64,000 nucleotides of DNA, taken from the NCBI GenBank assembly GCA_018296165.2, contig JACKQL020000002.1, positions 2,356,001 through 2,420,000 of the forward strand, given 5' to 3'. This DNA is from Termitomyces sp. T153. Its lineage: Eukaryota; Basidiomycota; Agaricomycetes; Agaricales; Lyophyllaceae. Positions 25,650 to 36,687 of this stretch are shown in pieces (position 1 is the first letter of the stretch; every line of letters starts with the position of its first letter). The position numbers were made by a program, and so were the translations under genes. The notes under the pieces were generated by a model. The model ran no database searches. It saw nothing but the letters and a program-made list of their open reading frames with translations, and was not told the origin of the DNA.

Positions 25650-27129
25650 CTATCTAGATTTCTTATAATGCTCTTGGAACACCTTTTGGCTGAACTGGCC
25701 AAAGGTCTCTGAGAGGGAGAGGTGCTGATCTGTGTTAGGCTGCATGAACAAGGCAAATGTTTCCCGAGATATGTTCTGTGCGTTAAGGTTGTCTCCCACT
25801 CTTACACAGTGTGGCGTCGCACGAAGCTTTCCACCAGTAGCAATTTCAAGGGCTTCCCCTGTCTGGAATGCCAAACAGTCAGGTGGAATAGAAACCTTTA
25901 TCAGATCACCTCCACGTGTACGGATGTATAATCCCGATGCGGCAGAAGGAGAGGGAATGACAACGGGCTCAAAACCATCTCCTTCTTGCAAATACATTGC
26001 CTAGAAACAGGTTGGAATCAGAGTCTTTTTTCAATTACTCTAGTCCTTACAGAACAGAGACCTGTCAACATCGAATGGTCGAGATGAAAACCACACCAAC
26101 TGTCCACTGGCTCATCACCGGAAGGTTCTGCATCTCCCGAGGCAGGTGGGAAGTAATGAAGAAGGCGAGCCTTGGTAGTCTGGGAAGTACTGATCAGGTT
26201 AGGCAAAGATATTGAAGTGTCGGAAAAGTGTGCGAGTGCTGTGACAACGCATGATGAGCCGATGGATGTTAAGGAAAGGATCACAGTACCGAAAGGCTGG
26301 CATGCCACAGCTAATTCACATCCAACACGAAATACAAATCTGTTTTTCACATAAATACATCACATTTGATTATGAGTGATATGAAAGCACTGACTGGCCG
26401 AGATCTTTGAAGGCATTCTTGAAACCTTCGACACCCTTCTGATCAGGGTCAGGCCCTGCTCTGCAGTCAGTAAAGTTGAATATAACACGGGTGATAGCGC
26501 ACAAATATTATTCCCGTAATACTCTGGGTGCGCATCCTTCTCTTTCTGGGAGACAGTAGGCGCATCCACAATAGGATTTGCATAGTAAGACCCCTTTAGG
26601 ACATCTAGATCGTATGAGATATCCGTGGTAACCATTCAGATTACATGACACTACCAGGTTTCCCATTCATGATTTCCTATGACAAAGCCATCATGATGAG
26701 TGAGACATCAGTAGCGGGCTTATCAAAACATACCTTTCCATGAGACCATCCGAAGCTGGAACCACTGGCAGTGAGGAAATGTAGAAATCCGAGTTCCCTA
26801 CAATCACTCACCTGTAGTTGCTAGCAGGGTTTGTATACTTCTCGCGAATAGACTCATCCAATTTTGCAAATTTATAGGCAAATTTAAGGAGTTTTTCGCG
26901 CTGGGATGCGTAGGAAGCAGGGAGATCTCGTACAATTATGATACCTAGTGATTTGGGATGAGACCCGAATGCTTGCTCTACAACCCAATGCGTCATAAGG
27001 AGGTTAGCTCATTAGGCGTGCAGACGGGCCAAGTTACTTACCAATAGAGGCGTTCAGTGTCAGAGGGGAAGACACCAGCGTCGAATAAGAAATCGTGACA
27101 GCGCCTTCCGCGGTGTATTGAACAGCCGT
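25650..27129 (-). CDS. Conserved 2-oxoglutarate/Fe(II) oxygenase-like protein, function unknown
   Basis: Likely a non-haem iron dioxygenase of the isopenicillin-N-synthase/clavaminate-synthase fold; substrate unknown. Exons joined from 27129 give TLNASIEQAFGSHPKSLGII, VRDLPASYASQREKLLKFAY and FGWSHGK(E)...LKGSYYANPIVDAP. The iron ligands appear as H-x-D in WCGFHLDHSMLTGL and a distal His in GKLRATPHCVRVG, followed by the 2OG-contacting Arg region NISRETFALFMQP. The protein ends FQEHYKKSR with a stop at 25650-25652. The first coding exon is unresolved: the frame closes with a stop at the splice acceptor at 27130, so the start lies upstream, possibly a tiny exon near 27245-27290. Similar proteins are conserved in fungi and plants but not characterised, to my knowledge. 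Confidence 0.78.
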
Positions 27130-27449
27130 CTAAGATGGATGCATTAGTGCCGCCATCGTCCGAATAAAGATTTTCTCGCCATGTTGCCTCGGAATCGAGA
27201 AGTGTGTATGCTTTGTTGGTCTAGAATTCGGATGTTTTCGCGGTATTGACATTTGGATGGGCTATTCATATAACGTTACATATTATGACCATGTGGGTCC
27301 AAAGTGCTGTAGACAAATACATACATTCCTCTCGTCGAGATTACATATCTGTCTCTGCCAGCAATTGACCATTTGCAAGTATATAACAAACGAAAGATGA
27401 ACAATTACATAAAACCCTATGAGTTATCCAAAGATCAAGAAGCCGTGAA
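27130..27449. other. 5' region of the oxygenase gene and 3' flank of RIC1
   Basis: Should contain the missing first exon and promoter of the oxygenase, plus the RIC1 3' UTR. Several ATGs occur on the minus strand but none gives a decisive splice. No other gene seen. Confidence 0.35.
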
Positions 27450-30400
27450 TCATAGCGATCCCGAAGAATCCGACGAAACTTCGGAATCATTTTCTATGAA
27501 ACTGACCACATTTGTCTTCGACAGTGCGTTTCTAAGCGCAGCACCTGTATCATCAACAGAATGTAAGAAGCGAAGCAGCTCCCGACATAACTGCCAGTCC
27601 TTTCCGCCCACAGCACTTTGCAACAATCGAACTGCATCATCATTATTCTCATCGAGCTGCTCGAGGTTGTGAAGCACCAAAAGGTAAGAACCCGCAGTTT
27701 TCAAGCGTTGGGTGGCTAAACAAGTCTTTGGAGTGACGATGTGTGAGGATTGTCGTCGTATAGAACGAATACGTACACGTACCTCGAATAATGACTTAGG
27801 ATTGCCAACAATACTAAATAGGCGTCGCCATCGAGTCAACTCCGTTTTCCGAGCGCAACCGACCACAACGTCCAGAGCAGCATCAAAGTGGTCCAAAAAC
27901 TCGACTACGGTGGGTAGTACTGCATCAGCTAATCCTCCATCTTCCGAATCAGTGTCGCTTTCCAGTGTCGCTTCTGATTCGACGACAGTATGAAGAAGGA
28001 TCTCCAATGCGTGAGCAAAATAGACGAGGTCCTTATAATGCGAAGCAAACGTCACTGCTTCTCTTATTTGCCGATTTCCGAGGAGGAAACGAAGGATGTG
28101 ATGCAAGAAGAGGTGTGACTAAGGAACGTATGAGCTCAGGGTACCATCAAGAACAAGTAAGTGGAAAAGGGAACTCACACTTGTGGCATGTCTAAACATA
28201 ACAAATGATATATTTGATCTTGTTGCGGCTTCGTGCTCAGCGCCGATGATAATGCCTTTGTCCATTAATACGGCTGCATTACATGTCAGAAGAGTTTTGG
28301 AATGGTGACAGGCAGAACCTACACAAAGGATAGAAATCCAATGGGATGTTGACACTCTCCTTAACATTCTCTGGTTCATCGTCCCCTTTCCCCCGCTGTT
28401 GAGACGCCTCAATCGCCAAGGCATTCAGCCAGACACGGATGCCGTGCCCATCGTAACCCCACAGGGAATTTTCCAAGGTGCCGATGCCACGAAGGTGTAT
28501 CCAACAAAATTCAACGCGGTCAGCGAATATCTGCATGTCGTACTTAACTTCTTGGTTTGCTGACTTTATCAATCGATTGTCAGAAATGAGATATGGAAAG
28601 AATTGTTGCCTACCTTTCGCGGTCGCAGTAGAATCATTTGTCCACCAACAACCATCAAAACAGTCGCAACGGACAGATCATCCACCGGGTCGCCGAGTTC
28701 TATACAGAAACTAAGCACGCGATATGGAGTAGATGGCAAGACATACGCTTTTGTGCACTGGGTATCATCCAGCTCAGCATTCGCACCGCGCTTGGTGCAG
28801 ATATTATTCCATTGAATGTTATACTTCCACAAAGGTGTAACTTGATGGTTTCAGCAGTGGGAACAATCAAAAAATGATACAAGGTATTGTCTGCGGTGTA
28901 TACCAGCAGGGAGTTGTCCACCAGGGATAGAATTATCACCTGCGAAGGTACGACTTCGCGGTGCAGGACATTTTGATTACTTAATTCCATATCTCGTGAA
29001 TAGAGTCGAATCTGTTAATATGCCACTTAGTCCGTGTGTGATATAACAGATAAGAGAACTGGCCTGATACGTTTTGGACACTTCCACAGCTACAATCAAG
29101 ACGTGGTGGAACCATAGAAGACCGCCCTTAACGGCAAATGCTTGCTCCTGTTGCTCATCATTGAATATCTTCCATCGTCCAGATGTCGAGCTATAATGAA
29201 TGAGGCCTCTCCGCCCAGCTATCGCGATTAATCGGCCGTCACTGCTTAGTGAGGAATATTGAATAGGCCAATTTGTCGCCAAATAACTTTGTGGGATCTG
29301 TGTACATGTAAAAAATGCAAGACAATACAACGATTGGTGCAGAAACCTTGATATGTTGCCAGACATCAGATTCTGGGTTGATAACGCTCATATCAGGTTG
29401 ATCAGCACCTCGGTAGACAAGAACACGATCATCTAACTGCAGAAAAGCATATCGTGTGTTGTCCTATCCCTTTCTGTGTTGGTCTATGCTTCACCTTTGA
29501 ATGAGAGCAGAACACATACCGGGGAATGCTGCCCAGTAGTTGCACTTTTTGCGAAAGAAATTACAAAGAGCTGGCCATCGACTTCTTCACGAAACTGTCA
29601 GACTTTACTTCGAATCTAACAAAGGTTCGACTGACTTCGAGGCGAAGACTGTGCCAATACTAGTAACTCATAATTACCTGGTGCCCAGAACTATGATGGC
29701 CATCAGAAGAAAAGGCAGAAGGTCAAAATACGACCACTCGCCAAGTTCCGTACGCCATACATAAATGCGTCCTGGAATCTAGCAGCACTCAATAAACGCG
29801 GTGGCAGAAACGAAGGGTCACACCTCTCCTCGTCCACAAGGTCATCAACACCAAATCCAGAGGCGAGGCACCTGCCTCCAACGCTGAAGATACCCCACCC
29901 ATGCTTCCATCCTACAGCCAGCACATAGCCGTCCGAACTCCACTCTAAGGCGCAAACCTCTCCTGTGATGCGATTGTAAGGATTTGGAACATGTATAGTC
30001 TTCGACTTCGGCGTGATACCCTCCTGGGAAGGAAAGTTGATAAACTCCAGTCCGCCACTAACATATACCTCAGCAGATGGGCTAGGAGTAGAGCCGTAAT
30101 GAGAGCACACCTGAATGTCCCAATTGCTATGAAGGAAAACTTGCCATTGATAGCAATAGCGACTGCCCGTCGTGGTTCTTCATAAGTACGATTTTGCACG
30201 TGGAGGGACTCATCTGGGTCAATACGGCGTTGCTTCTGTACCCATCGAGGGGTCTCAAAGTCATGGACACACGTTCCCCGCCACCCTTGGCGAGAATGTG
30301 CAGTTGAAATGCTGTCCAGGGAGATGTGACGATGACGAGCTTCATCCTGAGGAGAAAACGGTCTTTACTTTGTACTTACATCTAATGACCAGAGATGGTG

Positions 30401-31423
30401 ACTGCACCTGGAAGTTATCGTCACGGGAACCTGAGGCGTTATCTTCTAGTTCGAAATAATCGTGCAGGCGGACAAAGTAAACCCTCCCGTCAGAGGTGAT
30501 CCATGTTTCAATACCCATGACGCGTGAATGGATGATCTGGGATACGGATACTAGATTCTGGGTTGATCAATCTCATACAATAAGTCGTATACAGGCTCAC
30601 CGTCTGTATCAACCAACCAAGAAAAGTCGTGATCATTGAAAATCCAAGTATCGTATCCACGTCGTTGGTTCGGTTTCCCTCCTTCAACTTGATTGACATC
30701 CTCCGAGTCCACCGGCCATGGTATCCGCTGTATTGTCGGGGGATTCTTTGTAGAAAAAATGAGATGGTGTCTCCTCGGAGATACGCTGAGAATGAGTTTC
30801 AGGCGGTAGTACTAGTAGAACAATATGATGATATGTGACACCCACCCGAGAAGAGTTCCCTCAACGCGTACCACACCTTCGAAGACCAGATTAATCGATT
30901 GGAATGGAAGACCTTCACCCGGCCCAGCCAAGAAATTACGTTGCGCGTTGGGTGGGAGCGGGGGTGCTTGATAGACAATTTCCTCAGGTCTGAATTCTAC
31001 GGATACAAGGACCAGGTATGACTCGGATGTCTGGTGGGGAGCTCATCGTGTCAACCCTGAAAGTTTCATGGACATTAAGGGGCAGCTTCTCACCTGTATC
31101 ACAAGACGAGAGCTGTCTGGTGACCATTGGACGCCGACATTTTCTCCATGTTCAATGAGGGAGGTTGGTGTCCGCGACAGATAGGCCAACACGGCCGGCG
31201 GCTGGACACGGACGCGAGAAACATCAGTTCAAGCACAATTTGTAATTATACGGTAGGAACGTCCACATACTCTAACACGCCATGCTGTGACGCCGTTTCT
31301 CGTGAGTGTACAAAATAACGCTTTTCGGGGACTTGGGCAGAGACAGATGACGGATTCAGGTGGCAAGTTCGGTAAAGCCGGGACAGTCGAGAGCTGTCGG
31401 GCTGCTGATGTTGGAAAGTACAT
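27450..31423 (-). CDS. ric1: RIC1, subunit of the Ric1-Rgp1 guanine nucleotide exchange factor
   Basis: With Rgp1 it activates the Rab GTPase Ypt6 (Rab6) at the Golgi for retrograde transport. ATG 31423 starts MYFPTSAARQLSTVPALPNL, the usual start of this family, followed by WD-like blades (ICLCPSPRKALFCTLTRNGV, GVQWSPDSSRLVIQ, SSDGRLIAIAGRRGLIHYSS, LEWSSDGYVLAVGWKHGWGI, FSVGGRCLASGF). The C-terminal RIC1 helical domain reads HHILRFLLGNRQIREAVTFA, ALEILLHTVVESEA and LPTVVEFLDHFDAALDVVVG, then a region rich in EENDSEVSSDSSGS and a stop at 27450-27452. About 15 small introns. The order of propeller and C-terminal domain, and the motifs, match the family; individual splice sites in 28.2-30.4 kb are less certain. 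Confidence 0.87.
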
Positions 31424-31712
31424 ATCTCTTGTCTAAGCCAGCTTGAGAAAGAAAGCTTATCGTGAGTGCACAAACTTTTCGCTGACAATATTATGGCTCC
31501 AATCGAAGAAGAGAATACTCATTCACACCAGTCCACCGACCCGCGCGTAACAACTTAGTGTTGACGTCCAGATTTAGATATCATCAAGATATCAGGTGGG
31601 TGCGACTCCGAAATGACTAAGTAACTGAGATTGAGATTGCTATTACGATACTAAAGTACGGAGCACGCTGTCAAATATAATAAGTAGCTTTCCACGGGAT
31701 TGCAGCGTTAAT

Positions 31713-32515
31713 TTATGTAGGAGATGGTGGATAGAACCAAGATTTCAAAAGTGACCAGACACCACTAGACGATTGGGATGCAGAAATATTACTACGCGTG
31801 TTTTCGAGGGCTGAGTAGTGAGGCTCTGGACCACCAAGGGTCATGGGTTGAATTCGGGATTGACGCAGGAGGTCGAGAATGAGCGAGACGCCTTCACGAG
31901 ACTGTTCCCACGGGCAATTGGATTCTCGTCACCATCTATGGCAAAGAATCACTCACCCGTTGAACGTTAGCCTTGAACCGATTGAGCCCGTGGCTCTCAA
32001 TTTTCTTCGTCAGCCCCCAGCCAAAGCCAGACCGGATACGAGCCTCCGTAGTCTGAAGCGTCTGGCTGTGAAAGAATACTGAGATGGATGAAAGACGCAG
32101 ACAAGGGAGGAATCTCACCCTTCTGGGGTCTGTCGAAACATGACCCATTCCTCGACCTGCATGACCTTAACATGATCCAGATTTTTTGTTCGGCATCTCA
32201 GAGTCTTTCCCATAGGGTCGATTTCACTCTCTTCGAGTATCCATGACTCCGCTCTACCGACCAAGTTTTGTGCCCACCTTGGAAGGGATCCACGTTTCAA
32301 GATGAGCCGAGTAGTAAGCAGCGTTCCGGATGGGGTGAGGCTCCTCGAAATAACATCACAGGAAAGGACGTGCGATGCATATGGATTTGGATAGCGCAGG
32401 AAATACGCTAGAGAAACGATAGGCCAAGGATCACTAACAACGAAAAAATCGTCAGATATAAAGTTCAGAAAACTGTTGCGTACTCGTAAAAGAAGGTTTG
32501 TGAAAAAAACTTCAT
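31713..32515 (-). CDS. PRELI/MSF1 (UPS)-family mitochondrial lipid-transfer protein 1
   Basis: Family members bind Mdm35 in the mitochondrial intermembrane space and move phosphatidic acid or phosphatidylserine between membranes. ATG 32515 encodes MKFFSQTFFYD; after a 49-nt intron the frame continues DPWPIVSLAYFLRYPNPYAS. Then come HVLSCDVISRSLTPSGTLLT, KRGSLPRWAQNLVGRAESWI and EVEEWVMFRQTPEG-type text, which match the PRELI core. The C-terminal helix (GWGLTKKIESHGLNRFKANV, SREGVSLILDLLRQSR) and a Ser-rich tail follow, with the stop at 31713-31715. About 205 residues. The N-terminal MKFFSQ closely resembles the second PRELI gene at 52.5 kb. Confidence 0.9.
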
Positions 32516-32683
32516 AAGCACCAACCCCAGCTCCTAAGTCAAGTAAAAGGCCGTTGTGGTGGGATAGGACAGGAGCGGGGGCTGGAAGAGCGGAGGCAGA
32601 TTGATGAAGTCACACTGAGACTTCTTTTCCAATCCGTATTTGGCAACTCTCCTGACTACATACATAAATACTGCTCCAAAGTA

Positions 32684-34114
32684 TTAGTAACTCGAATCAT
32701 GTACTCGTCCATCTCCTCCCACGAATACCCGCAGTCCATCATGCGATGGCCGCACCCATACGTTCTTTCCTTGTTGAATCAATTCTAGGCCCGCTTTGAC
32801 TGTTTCTGTCAGTGTTTCTGTCTCTAGTGCCTTCCCACCAACTGCTTCTCCAAGCATGACAAGATCATCATGGGCAACCTCGTGTCCAAACCCGATTAGG
32901 TACGTTCTTGTTGCATCGATCCTTCTCGCGCTTTCGACCGCGTTCTCGAGCCCGAAATGTGAAGTATGTGGTCGGAGGCGAAGGCAGTCTAAGACCAATA
33001 CAGGCAAGGCCCTGCCATTTGAGGGTCTAGATTCAACGATGGGCCATTTATCTTCTGGGATATACGACACATCTGATATGTACACAATGTCGTGCCCAAA
33101 TTTGAAGCCAAAGCAGAGATAGGGGTTTTTAACCTCGTCCACGAGTCTCTCCTGATCAGGTAGAAGTTTAGATAAAAGTGTCGTAGGTTTTACAGGCGTG
33201 GAAATCGTGGTCACAGATGATGTGGGCGCAAGTGGCGGATCAACAGAGAAAACTCGGCCGTGATGGACTGTATTTGCAAGTCAGTTAAATATCAGTGTGG
33301 GTAGCTATAACGACAAACCAGCAAATGGAGTGATCTGGATACCTGTATCTAGTATCTCGAATGGAACATTATCTTCTATAATGTGCCATTTGAATTCTGG
33401 TACCTGAAGTAAAACGTGAAATCAACTGATGCAGGAGGAATGTGATGTCCTCACATCGCCACCGCCTGACGCAAACTCTTTCGCCACGAGATAAGGAAAC
33501 GACCTCTGGACCCCTTCGAAGGTACTCTGAGAGACATACACGTCAATGTGCGATTGAATTGCTGTGTTCAAGGTCCAGCCTGATCAGGCGTGGGCAATAA
33601 GATGACTGTTGATAGATACAACGTCGTAGTATCGCACAAACCTCGCAAGTCGTCCAGCCCGTTCATGGCTGATTGACCACGTCAGATCTATGCGCACTAT
33701 ATATGAACCACGGCTTCGTACCATCTGCATGGGCGTGTGTAATCAACAAGGCATCTATTCGCCTTAATCCATATTTCGGAAACCATTCTAGAGCAGCAGC
33801 CTGGAAATTCTTTCCAGCATCGACGACAACGGTCCTATATGAAGCAAGGGCAACATAAAAAGGGAGCAATTCCTTAGAGGAAGGCTGTGGACATACACTT
33901 TCCGTCCGTCTTTCGCAGACAGTCTAAGAGCGACACTTGTGTTCCTCCTAATGTTTTTCTTTCCTTCCGGAGTCAACGTGGAAAGGCAAGTTTTACATGG
34001 TTTCGCTTCGGGTGGAGCTGTGAGACAGTCTACATGGGGCAGGCTCGAGGATGTTCCCGTCCCGAGGAATATGAGTTCAATCGGATTGGGTGCCAAAACT
34101 GCGTCTATAGCCAT
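32684..34114 (-). CDS. Metallo-beta-lactamase-fold hydrolase, PhnP-like
   Basis: Predicted metal-dependent (phospho)diesterase of the PhnP-like group, close in plan to the uncharacterised yeast hydrolase SPCC777.06c. ATG 34114 gives MAIDAVLAPNPIELIFLGTG with TSSSLPHVDCL. The metal-binding motif is ITHAHADAMNGLDDLRGW, completed across a 50-nt intron near 33700. Downstream are FAVHHGR, GFKFGHDIVYISDVSYIPED, PVLVLDCLRLRPHTSHFGLE and the late histidine in YLIGFGHEVAHDD. The C-terminus is VFVGGDGRVHDSSY with a stop at 32684-32686. About 380 residues from six exons. Substrate unknown; cyclic phosphodiesters are the family precedent. Confidence 0.88.
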
Positions 34115-34551
34115 CCTTGATGGAAAGTCGTATCCAAACCAGAGAAATGTATGTGAAGAGAAGTAGGATCGAAACGTAATGGGAAGGTGCCCAGATGAAA
34201 AGAGTAATCTTAAGTTCTATATTACAATCCGGCTTCTAACGTTATATGAAGCTGACAAAAAATCAAGATGTCAGGAACGTCGGTCGAAGCAATATTGTAC
34301 CTTATCCGAAGGATCCTCGAACAGTCGTCCTCAGTAGTCAAATAGTCCCAACAAGTACGTTCAGTCAAGTGGGCAAGAACGTCAAGTATAGCGATTTTCA
34401 ATTTTGGGTGTGTCGATTATGGGTAGGCAGGGTAACATAATTATCACATCCAACAATCATATCATCTGGTTTCGAGACTAGGTTGACCTACATGGAAGGG
34501 TACTACAATAGTAACCGAAAATTATATTGGTCATTACAGTAGTGTATAGGT
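34115..34551. other. Intergenic region upstream of the PhnP-like gene
   Basis: Promoter of the hydrolase and 3' UTR of DRG2; both genes run leftward. No supported gene or repeat. Confidence 0.45.
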
Positions 34552-36564
34552 TCATTTCGTAAAGACTGGAAGAAAACGGTTAATATCATCAATAGAGAAA
34601 GTATGTGTGTAACTCACTCGAAACGACATCCTCGTCTTGCACTTGATGGTGTAAACTGACTTTCTGGGCGTGTGGCGCAAATTTGCTCGATTTTCCCTAA
34701 GATGATTCATGATAAACAGATATTTATGAAGGGCCTGCGAGCAAAACAAACCCTGTCGAGTGTGTTAAGAAGAGCGGCCAAAAGAAAGATGAAGACTGAC
34801 CAGACAAGACCATAGCGAAAGTTTGTAACTAGTGACCGATGGATACCATTACACACATTCTCGATAGTGGCACCTTTCCTCAGACAGATAGGGTCTGATA
34901 AGTCAGGATGGGCTCCACGTTTCTTCGTGTATATCTTTACAAGTTTGAGATCGTCCCACATACGTTCGATGAGGTAGTCGAGGCTATTGGACAATAGCCA
35001 ACAAAATCGGTGAGACGGAAAGAATCAATTAGAATGAACGAACTTGAGGTCCATTTCGCAGCTGATCACAACTGAGTTAGGCTGCCTGGCTAGCTTGTCA
35101 ACTTGTTCGATACTGATTGAGTCAATTTTGTTATAAACATCTAGCTCGCACTCCATAGCAGGTCCTACTCATATTAAAATCAATACACGTACAGAGACAC
35201 GGAATGTATTTCCTTGTTCCTGTTGGTTGTCATAAATCAAAACTTAGCAGAAATACGATGGTGCCAGAATCAGTACCAATAAGAACATCGATGAATTCAT
35301 CCGTTGTGATCTATAAGCTCTTCATCAATATGAAGAGTCTGGAAAAAGAATCATACATCTTCTCGAATCATGATATCGCAGTTATGTAGCTTGTCTGTGA
35401 AAAAAATTGTGGACCTATACAGTGATTCGAATGAAGTACTTACAACCAGCTAAAATGGTCCTAATAGTCTTTTCATCTGTTTTTGTCAACTTGACAGTCG
35501 TGTTGAATGTGATCTGAAGAATGATTCAGTGTCGCGAGCGTGAAGGTTACAAGCAGAGGCTCACACCACCCGTAGTCCTTTTTTTGAACATCACATCGGG
35601 CTTGGATTTATTCAGTCGGATGCCAACAGCATCAAGTTCGTATTCTAACTGTCGTCGGTGTTCCTCTGACTTGGTTGCGTCAAGCATGACAAGAATGAGA
35701 TCGGCTGTCTTTGCCGCTGATTAATTTCGTGAATCAGCACACGCTCTCACAAATAAGTAAGAAAATGAACTCTACTAGCGACAACCTGGCGGCCTCTGCC
35801 TCGGCCTATCGGAGGATATGTGTCAGAAAAGAGACTTGATCGACCCCACAAACAAAGGTTGACCTTGACTGGCACCCTCCACAATTCCAGGAAGATCAAG
35901 GAGCTGAATACGAGCACCCTTGTATTCAATTACTCCAGGAATGGCCTATCCTTATGTTTTGTATCCTTTAGCTTAATGTCCCGTCAAGTGAAGACTTACT
36001 GTTAGAGTTGTGAACTCGTAGGCAGCTGATTCCGAGACGGTGTGGGTCACTTTACTGAGGAGAGTTGACTGTCACATAGTTTCAGTAAGCACATTTGTAT
36101 GTACGTATGGATGAGAATCTACGAACCTTGCCTACAGAAGGAAATCCAATTAACGCTACTCGTGCATCTCCAGATTTCTGCACATCGAAGCCTGTCCCTG
36201 TTTGACCTGACTTGGCAGAAGGTTCAAGAAGTTGGGCACGGTAACGCGCAAGTTTAGCCTTGAGGAGGCCTAGATGATATTCGGTAGCCTACTTGCGAAA
36301 AGTGTTTAGACCAGACAGGTCCTGAACCTAGAAGGGGGATGACTCTTGACCTTATTCTTCTGAGCTACGAACATTCGTGAGGTAATCAGCCGTCTAGAAG
36401 GATTCTTGGACTAACTGCGAGCCATCTCCTCTACGTTGCATAATTTTCAGTGTGATTTCTGTCGAACGTTCAAGTGCGACTTACGCTCGATCTCCTTGAT
36501 CTGCAGAGATGTCAGACGAGCATTGAAGAGCTAGAATAAACGCAACCTTTTCAACGATACCCAT
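34552..36564 (-). CDS. drg2: DRG2/Rbg2-type developmentally regulated GTPase
   Basis: Ribosome-associated translational GTPase; yeast Rbg2 partners with Gir2. From ATG 36564 the exons read MGIVEKIKEIE, then [20 protein letters not shown] and YRAQLLEP. The OBG-type G domain follows: G1 GFPSVGKSTLLSK, G2 [19 protein letters not shown]3 [11 protein letters not shown] with the GRGRQVVA segment, then [13 protein letters not shown] and [16 protein letters not shown]. The C-terminal TGS domain reads [35 protein letters not shown] and [20 protein letters not shown]. The last exon completes DEDVVSIFTK with a stop at 34552-34554. MGI...[13 protein letters not shown] text and the NCHRIHRSL-like segment favour DRG2 over DRG1. 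Shares a 123-bp bidirectional promoter with the MAPKKK gene. Confidence 0.92.
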
Positions 36565-36687
36565 GATGATCAGTGGTAGTAAGTAATTAAGAGTTAAGTA
36601 GTTGCACAATATAAGATCACGTAAAACAAGCAGTGACTAGTGACGTTATTTAAGCTTGTCCAGTGCTCTGCCAGACGCTCATGTACA
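36565..36687. promoter_or_regulatory. Compact bidirectional promoter, DRG2 and Ssk2-type MAPKKK
   Basis: Only 123 bp separate the two start codons. A CTTAACTCTTAATTA-like A/T-rich stretch lies near 36580-36600. An upstream ATG at 36681, out of frame with the kinase, opens a short frame that overlaps the true start; it could lower kinase translation. Confidence 0.55.
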
